Part shown: positions 19,978-28,534 of the stretch, piece by piece | Position numbering within the stretch: position 1 is the stretch's first letter | Layout: each line of letters opens with the position of its first letter | Assembly (NCBI GenBank): GCA_039105265.1 | Contig: JAPFFF010000001.1 | Span: forward strand, 744,001-808,000 | Direction of reading: 5' to 3' | Source of the DNA: Tritrichomonas musculus | Lineage: Eukaryota; Parabasalia; Tritrichomonadida; Tritrichomonadidae | DNA length: 64,000 bases | Notes under the pieces: model-generated | The model's database searches: none | Seen by the model: the letters and a program-made list of their open reading frames with translations, nothing else | Told to the model about the DNA's origin: nothing | Program-made: the position numbers and the translations under genes

Positions 19978-20811
19978 ATGTCCATTTCCCTTGATATTAA
20001 AATTATTGAAGCCAAGATAGATCCTAGTTTTGATTTTGATGATAAAAATAATCTTTATGTAACATTAAATCTCAAAAGTCAGGGAAAACAAAATAATCTG
20101 ATGACGAACGTAGTAAAAAGCTCTCATAATCCTATTTGGAATCAATTGTTTAGTATTACTGCATTAAATTCAGACGATATATTATATATTAATATGTATC
20201 ATAAAGATGTCGATGAAAATATTAAGGTAATGGATGAAATATGTTATTCAATTAGGCAATTAGAAATTCATCAGCAATCAAAAGAAAGAGAAGTTGATAT
20301 AAAATATCAAGATAAGCAACGAGGAAAATTACTTTTATATATTAGCAATCCAATATATACAAATGAAGTCACAAATGAATGTTATATTCATATATATGTA
20401 TATGATGCTAAAAAAGTATTAAAACGGGATAGGTTTGCCCGCTCAGACACATATTTTTGTTTTAGATTGAAAGGAAAAGAAAGCACCTCACAACGTACAG
20501 ACACAATTCCTGATTCAACTAATCCAATTTGGAACCAAGAATTAGAAATTTTTTCAAATGACATCCAAAATGATATTCTCGAAGTTGATATGTTTCATGA
20601 AGACATTTGGAAGGATAAAAAAATGATGGATACACTTGAAATTCCTCTCATAGAGCATCGAATTGGAGAACACTTCATTTTTGACGATAGCGTTACACTG
20701 AATAGAAAAGGAGCAGGCATCATCCACTTTGAACTTGATTTTTTATCGAGTAAAATGAGAAATGACCAGCTTAATTTTACTCGATCTTCACCTACCTGCA
20801 ATATTTTTTAA
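19978..20811 (+). CDS. Double-C2-domain protein (left arm)
   Basis: 277 residues from MSISLDIK. C2A spans ~1-110 (NLYVTLNLKSQG, SSHNPIWNQLFSI) and C2B ~130-250 (CYIHIYVYDAKKV, RSDTYFCFRL, DSTNPIWNQELEI). NPxWNQ followed by a beta-strand is the C2 signature; several Asp residues at loop positions could bind calcium, though the ligand set is incomplete to the eye. C2 proteins bind membranes or act as adaptors; there is no transmembrane segment. The 39 upstream in-frame residues are Phe/Ile/Lys-rich and not open in the mirror copy, so the start at 19978 is preferred. It lies 175 bp after the giant gene on the same strand. Only about two residues differ in the right arm. Confidence 0.75.
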   Translation: MSISLDIKIIEAKIDPSFDFDDKNNLYVTLNLKSQGKQNNLMTNVVKSSHNPIWNQLFSITALNSDDILYINMYHKDVDENIKVMDEICYSIRQLEIHQQSKEREVDIKYQDKQRGKLLLYISNPIYTNEVTNECYIHIYVYDAKKVLKRDRFARSDTYFCFRLKGKESTSQRTDTIPDSTNPIWNQELEIFSNDIQNDILEVDMFHEDIWKDKKMMDTLEIPLIEHRIGEHFIFDDSVTLNRKGAGIIHFELDFLSSKMRNDQLNFTRSSPTCNIF

Positions 20812-21508
20812 CAAATAACACTCCAATCTTTTGTAAAATTTTATCAACACAAATTCTTACGGTATTTATGTTTTTTCAAATAATTTTCGGTGGTTACTTG
20901 TAGAGTACAGAGAATCTTTAAAATCATCAAATTTGAACCATCTTTAAAAATTTCTGAAACAGATAAAAAATGAATGAACTGTACTGATGTTGTCTCATAA
21001 AAATGTTTGCAAAAAAAAAATAAAGAAAGAATACTCAAAAGAGGAGTATAATCGAATTTAAATTGATCAATTCAATGCTAGCTCGCGTTACATTAGAAAT
21101 AGACATTTGGATGATTTTGACCATCACAAAATTATTTATTTTGTTGCATTGCTTTTTTTTCAATATAGATACCTTTAGGCTTTTTTTATACAGATTTTTA
21201 TGTTATATATATAAAAATATTCTGATGAAAAACATTCTGCGTTTTTTCTTAACATACTAGAAGATAATATATGAGAGAAAAGTATATAAATATATTATGA
21301 TATTTTGATATTATGAGTTATCCATTGAATTTCGGGAAAATTACAGATAGAAAATAATATTTTCGTTGGTTTTATTTTGTTGTTTTATTTACTCAATTTT
21401 TTCTGAGGAATGAAATAATTCACATAAAATTCAATTAGTTATTTGAATATAAATGAAAATAAAAATATAAAATATCTATATTATCGATAATATTATAGAC
21501 GAACATCA
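20812..21508. other. Intergenic region, left arm
   Basis: Conserved with the right arm over most of its length, but without a tRNA. At the matching place the right arm carries a several-hundred-bp insert containing tRNA-Glu. Short open frames here are AT-driven and not credible genes. Confidence 0.6.
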
Positions 21509-21524
21509 TTCACTTCATTTTATT
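21509..21524 (+). promoter_or_regulatory. Initiator-like motif of the 147-residue gene
   Basis: TTCACTTCATTTTATT lies about 8 bases before the ATG at 21532 and is kept exactly in the right arm. CACTTCATTTT also precedes the unrelated gene at 63463, supporting a core-promoter role. Confidence 0.5.
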
Positions 21525-21531
21525 AAATAAA

Positions 21532-21975
21532 ATGTACAGTTCTCTCTATCTCGAATGTTCAGATGACAGAAACACAGAAGAAGTCTTATGCAACCGTAAT
21601 CTTCAAAATTCTAAAATTTGTAAAAATCGAAATCATTGGTCAAATATTCCTTCAGGATCAGAATATCAAAATGAATTTGAAAAGAATTATCCAGGAATGA
21701 AATCAGGATGTTGTACGGTTGAATATGAACGTTCTTTTCCATACGAAAGATTAAGACCTCTCCCACAAAAACCACAATCTGATCTTTTATTGTATTCAAA
21801 CACAAAAATATATTCAAACTCAAACTCAAACTCAAGCACATCTGCACATGGAAATTCAAGTTTTATCTATCAAAAATATCAAAATAACACATCACGTGGT
21901 ATTCATAATGAAGATCGAATTAGGAAAGCACTTAAACATATTGATAGTGCATCAAAAATATTAGGAAACTATTAA
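21532..21975 (+). CDS. Small conserved protein, 147 residues (left arm)
   Basis: Not recognised. The protein is hydrophilic, with Cys-containing stretches in the first 60 residues (LECSDD, LCNRNLQN, KICKNRNH), an aromatic/Pro segment (YERSFPYERLRPLPQKP), an Asn/Ser repeat near 95-103 and a basic helical tail (DRIRKALKHIDSASKI). There is no signal peptide or membrane span. Both arms keep the frame intact with about five residue differences and an Asn/Ser tract change, which supports a real gene. It sits next to the palindrome spacer. The stop overlaps TAAA. Confidence 0.6.
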   Translation: MYSSLYLECSDDRNTEEVLCNRNLQNSKICKNRNHWSNIPSGSEYQNEFEKNYPGMKSGCCTVEYERSFPYERLRPLPQKPQSDLLLYSNTKIYSNSNSNSSTSAHGNSSFIYQKYQNNTSRGIHNEDRIRKALKHIDSASKILGNY

Positions 21976-22263
21976 AATGTTTTTTTGGATATTTTTTTTA
22001 TTTTTTATAAACTACTGTAATTCTTGATTTTGTTTTAATTATCACGAATCTTTAAATATTATCATTCTTATCTTAATATTTAACACATAAACACTACCTG
22101 CAATGATATATTCAAATTTTCCATTTCTTGATATGACCACTTTTTAAATGAATTTCATTGTCAAAATTTCAGAGAGTTTGAAAATTTTATTTACTGTCAA
22201 AATTTATTAATTCTTTGTCAAAATAACTTTAATATTTCATTTTTATATAAAAAAAGAAGAACT

Positions 22264-23340
22264 ATGAATCAAATAGCCACAGACCAAATGTCAGATCCTC
22301 GTGAATTGAACGAGTATATTGATAAGTTACTTCAAAATTCCAAGTATGAAACAATATCTAACGAAGATCTTCAAAAAGTTTTGGAATTTTATCAATCAGT
22401 TGATGATAAAGTGCTCTTTCAAAGCATTTATGAATATTTCCTCATTCAACGATACAAGTCAAATGGCAAGAAAGCACTTTTATCAGAGGCTCAAATAATC
22501 AAACCAATACGAACAATTTCAAATTCATTCGTGAATTCTTATGAAAACTACCTTCTCCTGTCTGAAAAAGGTGATGAATTAAGTGATCATTTCAATAGTT
22601 TGACTGATAAAAAAGATCAATTTAATCCAATCATATTACCTCCATGTCCAGTCCCACAGATAAATTCGGATTTATCATTTGATTTTATATCAGATAAAAT
22701 CGATGCCTTTAAAGTATTTTATGAAGAACAAGATAAACAAAACATGATAGAACTTCTTCCAGATAAATCGACCGTTTATTTAGACTTACTAATTCCAACA
22801 CGAAATGGTCTACTTACAAGATCGATAAGCATAATTACAGATTTCTTATGTGCTAAATTAATATACAAACTTGTTGAAGGACCATGCAAATTTAGTGATA
22901 TACGATCATTGTATAATGACGATCAAAGAATTGCAAGTAAAGTTGTTTTAAACTTGTCTAGAGCCAAGGTGATCAGAAGATATGGTCTAACTAATAGATT
23001 GTCAGATGATGATGAATTCAGTATCAATTGCTTAATTCCTGATGGACCGAGAAATCGGCCTATAGAAGTATTTTATGACAATTATGCATCGACATCCAAC
23101 TTCATTGATAAGAGAGCTCGACAGGAAAAAGAAGATTCAATATCATCAGTGATAGTTAGAACACTCAAACAAAGAGGAAGAGTTGAATTCAACGAATTAA
23201 TCAGTATTGTAACTGACTCGCTTGCTTATACGTTTCCTTGCGACAGTAACATGGTTGAAAATCTTATTCTGAAATTAGAAAGAGTATTTTTAAACATTGA
23301 AGAGGAAAATGGCCAAGATATAGTTCACTATATTCATTAA
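22264..23340 (+). CDS. Short cullin-like protein
   Basis: 358 residues. Residues ~283-358 match the cullin neddylation winged-helix pattern (ISSVIVRTLKQRGRVEFNELISIV ending in HYIH); Lys302 lies where cullins carry the NEDD8-accepting lysine. Residues ~165-255 resemble the preceding cullin winged-helix region (ITDFLCAKLIYKL, SKVVLNLSRAKVIRRYG). The first 150 residues are helical and not recognised. Cullins scaffold RING ubiquitin ligases and are normally 700-800 residues, so this one lacks the N-terminal adaptor-binding repeats, or they are too divergent to see. An APC2-like or PCI/winged-helix protein is an alternative. It is the only gene in the palindrome spacer and is single copy. The stop overlaps TAAA. 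Confidence 0.5.
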   Translation: MNQIATDQMSDPRELNEYIDKLLQNSKYETISNEDLQKVLEFYQSVDDKVLFQSIYEYFLIQRYKSNGKKALLSEAQIIKPIRTISNSFVNSYENYLLLSEKGDELSDHFNSLTDKKDQFNPIILPPCPVPQINSDLSFDFISDKIDAFKVFYEEQDKQNMIELLPDKSTVYLDLLIPTRNGLLTRSISIITDFLCAKLIYKLVEGPCKFSDIRSLYNDDQRIASKVVLNLSRAKVIRRYGLTNRLSDDDEFSINCLIPDGPRNRPIEVFYDNYASTSNFIDKRARQEKEDSISSVIVRTLKQRGRVEFNELISIVTDSLAYTFPCDSNMVENLILKLERVFLNIEEENGQDIVHYIH

Positions 23341-23491
23341 AACCTTCTAAATAATTTTTTTTTTTTTTTTTTTTTTTTGATAAATAAAATGGCAACGATC
23401 ATTTTACATTCAATTATACAGATTTTATTTGTTATTTCTGAGCCAAATAAGAAGAATTTTCAGAAAATTATGTTATAAATAAGTATATTTA

Positions 23492-24077
23492 TATAAGATC
23501 AGGGATGGTCAACGTTGAGCGTTGACTCGTTGAATTGTAAACAGTATCGTTCGTTCACAGGTCAACGTCAACGACGTTATGTCCGTTGACGTCAACGAAA
23601 AAAACGATGGTCAACGAAGCGTTGAACGTTGAAATAACGTTGAATTAACAAATTATATCAACGTTGAATGATGATACTAATCAAAAAGTTTCATTAACAG
23701 CTTTAATACAATTGAATTTTCTATATATAGAAATTTTTTCCATGTCTCAATTTTTTTCCACATCTCATTTTTTAACACAATGAAAAAAATGGGAATAATT
23801 AATAAATAGCTCACAATAATATTTCTGTTTCAATTTATTTTGGTAATTATTTTTAAAGTGATTGACTTGTTTTTATTATTTCAGTTCGTTGATTCAATCG
23901 TTGAAGCAATGACAATAACGAACAAAAAGTGCCAATTTTTAAAGACGATCAAATTCAACGACCACTTATGTCGTTGACGTTTACGTTGAAAAAACGGAGT
24001 AAACGTTGTCAACGAAGGATGTTTAAACGGTCGCTCGTTTTTCAATTTCTTCAACGTTGACCAACCCTGTATAAGAT
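23492..24077. mobile_element. Non-autonomous hAT-type element, 570 bp
   Basis: The element runs 23500-24069. Its ends are CAGGGATGGTCAACGTTGA and the inverted CAGGGTTGGTCAACGTTGA, flanked by a perfect 8-bp target duplication TATAAGAT (23492-23499, 24070-24077). CAGGG termini and 8-bp duplications are hallmarks of hAT elements. The subterminal regions are packed with CAACG/CGTTG motifs, likely transposase sites. It has no coding capacity. Confidence 0.85.
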
Positions 24078-24146
24078 AAAACATTATGTTCCCATTGATT
24101 ATTTAATCAAATATAAATCCTTTATTTTATATAGATAAAGATATAT

Positions 24147-25359
24147 GATTTTTGTAAAGATCTCTTCCCGAAAAATTGAGAGGGGAAATTCCCGTCCTAA
24201 ACTCCAAAAAATATTCCCGGGAAGAGATCAAATTGAATGGAATTATAAAAAATAGGAAATAAATAAAAAAAAATATTTGACCAATTAATCTTTGAAATTT
24301 ATTCCTTTTTTTAAAAAAATAATTGAAAATATTCAATGCATTTTTTTTGTTTTTATTTAATTTTTTCATATTAAACCACAACTTTTTCTTAAATTCCCAT
24401 TTTCTCAAACCATTTTATAATTCAAAAAAATAAACTTTTTCAGAACTTCCCCATTTCCCCAAATATTTCCCATGTCAAAAAGTTTAACTTTTTCATACAA
24501 ATTTCAATACTTCCCCATTCCCGGGAATGGGGAAATGGGGAAATTGGGAAGTTTAGAAAAAGTTAAACTTTTTGATTTATAAAATAGTCCTAGAAATCCA
24601 GGTTTAAACAAAAAAAAGGAAAATTCAAGAAACTAAAGCAAGACTTAATAATTTTTCTGCTAAATCAACACTAAAATTATTTTAGTTATAAAAAATCCTT
24701 CTTTATTACTTTTACAATCAAGAATATTCACCATACTCAAAGCAACGTCAAGAATTGATCTGAATTATTTATTATATTTTGCTCATTCTGAAATAAATAT
24801 TTATTCTATTAACGAAATAAGCTTTTATAGAAGTAAAAAAAATATTATATATAAAACCTTTTATATTTTTGCATTTTCTTTTCCCTCTATTTTTTATAAT
24901 TTCGTAAAATAACTTGTATAATACAATATTTCATTAAAAAGCACTTTGTTACTAATAAAGTAATGTTTTTGAGTTGTATTTTATAATGAACAATTTAGAA
25001 CTTTAACTTTTTATATAACTATTTTTTTCTATAATTCAATTTTTGATAGCTTAATTGTTCATTCTTTGTCATATTAAAATATAAAAGCTCCAGTTCGATT
25101 CACTATAATTTTTTTTTTTTTTAATTTTTTCATTCATGAAAAAATTACGTATTTCTCAGGTATATTAATAGAAAAGTATTTCTTTATAAAAATTTTCAAA
25201 AAAATTAATTTTTTTTCCTTAGCGAATGCCTTTCTCAGGTATATTTTAAGAAATTACCCTTCAATTTTTTTTCTTTTCAAAAAGTTCATTTCCCAAATTT
25301 TTTAGAAATTCCCACCCAAGGATACCTTTTTTTTTCGGGAAGAGATCTTTAGATTTTTG
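24147..25359. mobile_element. Non-autonomous element with 8-bp target duplication, ~1.2 kb
   Basis: The element runs 24155-25351, with ends TAAAGATCTCTTCCCG and its exact inverse, flanked by a perfect 8-bp direct repeat GATTTTTG (24147-24154, 25352-25359). The 8-bp duplication suggests the hAT group. Inside are further inverted CCCGGGAAGAGATC and GGGAATGGGG/CCCCATTCCC motifs but no transposase frame. Confidence 0.8.
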
Positions 25360-25909
25360 CAAAATAAACTTTTTGAACAATTAAAATATTTATATCCTTT
25401 TGCAACATTACTAATTGTAAATGTTTCTTTTCAGTTTTAGCAAACATATAAGACCAAATACTTTCTTTTATCATTAATTAATTCTGCATTTAAATATTAT
25501 TATTAAATATGTATTTATCTTCTGCCATTACTGCTTTCATTTTAGAAAAATTATATTCTAATATTTGTATATATATTCAATTTTTCAATTGTAGTTTTTT
25601 TTTTTTTACCTAAATATTAACCATTTATGATCGTTTTTGTTATATTTTTTTAATATTTATTTTCTCAAATGGAACTTAACAAGCCGTATATATTTTCTCA
25701 AATGCACCTAAATATTAACCATTTATGAAAATATATACGGCGATTGAAGGTAGGCTTGTTAAGTTCCAATATCGATTATGGATTTATTGGCATTGATATA
25801 GATCTCAAATGCACGTTTAAAAATAAAAACTTGATATCGATATAGAGATTTTAAAAACATAAAATATCCTTTTCTAAAAAAATCAATCATTTATATGCTA
25901 TGTTTATAA
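25360..25909. other. Spacer remainder next to the right arm
   Basis: Non-coding and AT-rich. It contains the foldback at 25671-25767 and the phrase ACCTAAATATTAACCATTTATG twice in part (near 25609 and 25707). TCTCAAATG occurs three times at the foldback edges. Confidence 0.5.
25671..25767. repeat. Two-step foldback
   Basis: GGAACTTAACAAGCC (25671-25685) pairs with GGCTTGTTAAGTTCC (25753-25767), and inside it CCGTATATATTTTC (25684-25697) pairs with GAAAATATATACGG (25727-25740). The result is a hairpin with a ~29-base loop. It could be a small foldback transposon or a cruciform-prone site near the palindrome centre. Confidence 0.8.
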
Positions 25910-25948
25910 AATATCAAAAAAAAAAAAAAAAATATCCAAAAAAACATT

Positions 25949-26392
25949 TTAATAGTTTCCTAATATTTTTGATGCACTATCAATATGTTTAAGTGCTTTC
26001 CTAATTCGATCTTCATTATGAATACCACGTGATGTGTTATTTTGATATTTTTGATAGATAAAACTTGAATTTCCATGTGCAGATGTGTTTGAATTTGAGT
26101 TTGAGTTTGAATATATTTTTGTGTTTGAATACAATAAAAGATCAGATTGTGGTTTTTGTGGGAGAGGTCTTAATATTTCGTATGGAAAAGAACGTTCATA
26201 TTCAATCGTGCAACGTCCTGATTTCATTCCTGGATAATTTTTTTCAAATTCATTTTGATATTCTGATCCTGAAGGAATATTTGACCAATGATTTCGATTT
26301 TTACAAATTTTAGAATTTTGAAGATTACGGTTGCATAAGACTTCTTCTGTGTTTCTGTCATCTGAACATTCGAGATAGAGAGAACTGTACAT
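25949..26392 (-). CDS. Small conserved protein, 147 residues (right arm)
   Basis: Mirror copy of the gene at 21532-21975 with an intact frame. It differs by about five substitutions (for example GCC to GRC, YERL to YEIL). The same initiator-like motif lies at 26401-26415. The family is not recognised. Intactness in both arms suggests either selection or a recent duplication. Confidence 0.6.
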   Translation of the reverse strand: MYSSLYLECSDDRNTEEVLCNRNLQNSKICKNRNHWSNIPSGSEYQNEFEKNYPGMKSGRCTIEYERSFPYEILRPLPQKPQSDLLLYSNTKIYSNSNSNSNTSAHGNSSFIYQKYQNNTSRGIHNEDRIRKALKHIDSASKILGNY

Positions 26393-26415
26393 TTTATTTA
26401 ATAAAATGAAGTGAA

Positions 26416-27042
26416 TGATGTTCGTCTATAATAATATCGATAATATAGATATTTTTTATTTTTATTTTCATTTATATTCAAATAACTAATTGAATTTTAT
26501 GTGAATTATTTCATTTCTCAGAAAAAATTGAATGAATAAATCAACAAAATAAAATTAATGAAAATATAATTTCTATCTGTAATTTTCCCGAAATTCAATG
26601 GATAACTCATAATATCAAAATATATTTATATACTTTTCTCTTATATATTATCTTCTAATATGTTAAGAAAAAATACAGAATGTTTTCTATCTGAATATTT
26701 TTATAAACATAAAAGCAAAATTTGCATAAAAAAAGCATAATAGCATCTTTATTTTGTATATATAATTAATTATTTTAGTATTTTTAGTAAATGGGTGAGA
26801 AAGAACCGAATATCAACAAAACAACTTCTTTTCAATTAAAAAGTTATTTATCTTTTTTAATCATTTGAAATTTTATATATTCTAATATTTGACCAATCCT
26901 TTTTAATCAGTTTGAAATCCTTTATTTTTCATTAATTTTCTTTTTAAAGAAAAAAACTTGATCATTGTAGGAATATAAATAAAACGATATGAATTTTGAA
27001 TTTCATTTTAATATTATTATTTAAACATTTAATATCAATGAA
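26416..27042. other. Intergenic region, right arm, with inserted flank
   Basis: The first ~300 bp match the left arm. From about 26690 to the tRNA-Glu the sequence is absent from the left arm, so it belongs to the insert. No gene is seen. Confidence 0.5.
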
Positions 27043-27114
27043 TCCGACATCGTTCAATGGTTAGGATTGGTGGTTTTCAACCTCAGGACCGGGGTTCGAC
27101 TCCCCGTGTCGGAA
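27043..27114 (+). tRNA. tRNA-Glu(UUC), copy 2
   Basis: 72 nt, TCCGACA acceptor pairing perfectly with TGTCGGA, UUC anticodon. The anticodon stem has the same U-U and G-A mismatches as the other copies. It lies in DNA present only in the right arm. A T run follows. Confidence 0.85.
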
Positions 27115-27524
27115 TTTTTTCACTTTTTTTTTTTTAAAAATAAAACGTGAAAATATAAAAGTATTGACAAAAAAGCAATGCAACAAAATAAATAATTTTG
27201 TGATGGTCAAAATCATCCAAATGTCTATTTCTAATGTAACGCGAGCTAGCATTGAATTGGTCAATTTAAATTCGATTATACTCCTCTTTTGAGTATTCTT
27301 TCTTTATTTTTTTTTTTTTTTTTTTGCAAACATTTTTATGAGACAACATCAGTACAGTTCATTCATTTTTTATCTGTTTCAGAAATTTTTAAAGATGGTT
27401 CAAATTTGATGATTTTAAAGATTCTCTGTACTCTACAAGTAACCACCGAAAATGATTTGAAAAAACATAAATACCGTAAGAATTTGTGTTGATAAAATTT
27501 TACAAAAGATTGGAGTGTTATTTG

Positions 27525-28358
27525 TTAAAAAATATTGCAGGTAGGTGAAGATCGAGTAAAATTAAGCTGGTCATTTCTCATTTTACTCGATAAAAAATCA
27601 AGTTCAAAGTGGATGATGCCTGCTCCTTTTCTATTCAGTGTAACGCTATCGTCAAAAATGAAGTGTTCTCCAATTCGATGCTCTATGAGAGGAATTTCAA
27701 GTGTATCCATCATTTTTTTATCCTTCCAAATGTCTTCATGAAACATATCAACTTCGAGAATATCATTTTGGATGTCATTTGAAAAAATTTCTAATTCTTG
27801 GTTCCAAATTGGATTAGTTGAATCAGGAATTGTGTCTGTACGTTGTGAGGTGCTTTCTTTTCCTTTCAATCTAAAACAAAAATATGTGTCTGAGCGGGCA
27901 AACCTATCCCGTTTTAATACTTTTTTAGCATCATATACATATATATGAATATAACATTCATTTGTGACTTCATTTGTATATATTGGATTGCTAATATATA
28001 AAAGTAATTTTCCTCGTTGCTTATCTTGATATTTTATATCAACTTCTCTTTCTTTTGATTGCTGATGAATTTCTAATTGCCTAATTGAATAACATATTTC
28101 ATCCATTACCTTAATATTTTCATCGATATCTTTATGATACATATTAATATATAATATATCATCTGAATTTAATGCAGTAATACTAAACAATTGATTCCAA
28201 ATAGGATTATGAGAGCTTTTTACTACGTTCGTCGTCAGATTATTTTGTTTTCCCTGACTTTTGAGATTTAATGTTACATAAAGATTATTTTTATCATCAA
28301 AATCAAAACTAGGATCTATCTTGGCTTCAATAATTTTAATATCAAGGGAAATGGACAT
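27525..28358 (-). CDS. Double-C2-domain protein (right arm)
   Basis: 277 residues. It differs from the left-arm protein (19978-20811) only at about two positions (Met to Thr near residue 41; Val to Ile near 79). Both C2 domains with NPIWNQ motifs are intact. It is placed downstream of the giant gene as in the left arm. Confidence 0.75.
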   Translation of the reverse strand: MSISLDIKIIEAKIDPSFDFDDKNNLYVTLNLKSQGKQNNLTTNVVKSSHNPIWNQLFSITALNSDDILYINMYHKDIDENIKVMDEICYSIRQLEIHQQSKEREVDIKYQDKQRGKLLLYISNPIYTNEVTNECYIHIYVYDAKKVLKRDRFARSDTYFCFRLKGKESTSQRTDTIPDSTNPIWNQELEIFSNDIQNDILEVDMFHEDIWKDKKMMDTLEIPLIEHRIGEHFIFDDSVTLNRKGAGIIHFELDFLSSKMRNDQLNFTRSSPTCNIF

Positions 28359-28534
28359 GGGGTTATAAAAATTTATTATTAATGACCAAATAAAGTCTGA
28401 ATATTTTCTTATAAAAAAAAAGATAATATTTCCATTTTTTACAAATAAAATAAAAATAAAAAATAAAAATAAACATTTATATTTTCAATTAAATTATTTA
28501 TTTTTGCTGAAATTTATCAAATTATCATTTCATA

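Larger units (their letters stand above)
10244..22005. repeat. Left arm of the giant inverted duplication
   Basis: This ~11.8 kb arm is repeated in reverse orientation at about 25910-39413. Gene order, strands and sequence mirror each other: AIG1a, AIG1b, tRNA-Ser, giant kinase/LRR/Sel1 gene, C2 gene, 147-residue gene. The outer boundary is near 10244, just past the AIG1a stop. The inner boundary lies in the T-rich tract after the 147-residue gene. Proteins of the two arms are about 97-100% identical. Confidence 0.95.

Noticed and set aside
20844-21260. Short frames after the left C2 gene
   Set aside because: Not preserved as proteins in the mirror arm and Phe/Ile/Leu-rich; treated as non-coding.
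23881-24084. 67-residue frame in the hAT MITE
   Set aside because: Lies across the element's CAACG-rich subterminal repeat; no transposase signature.
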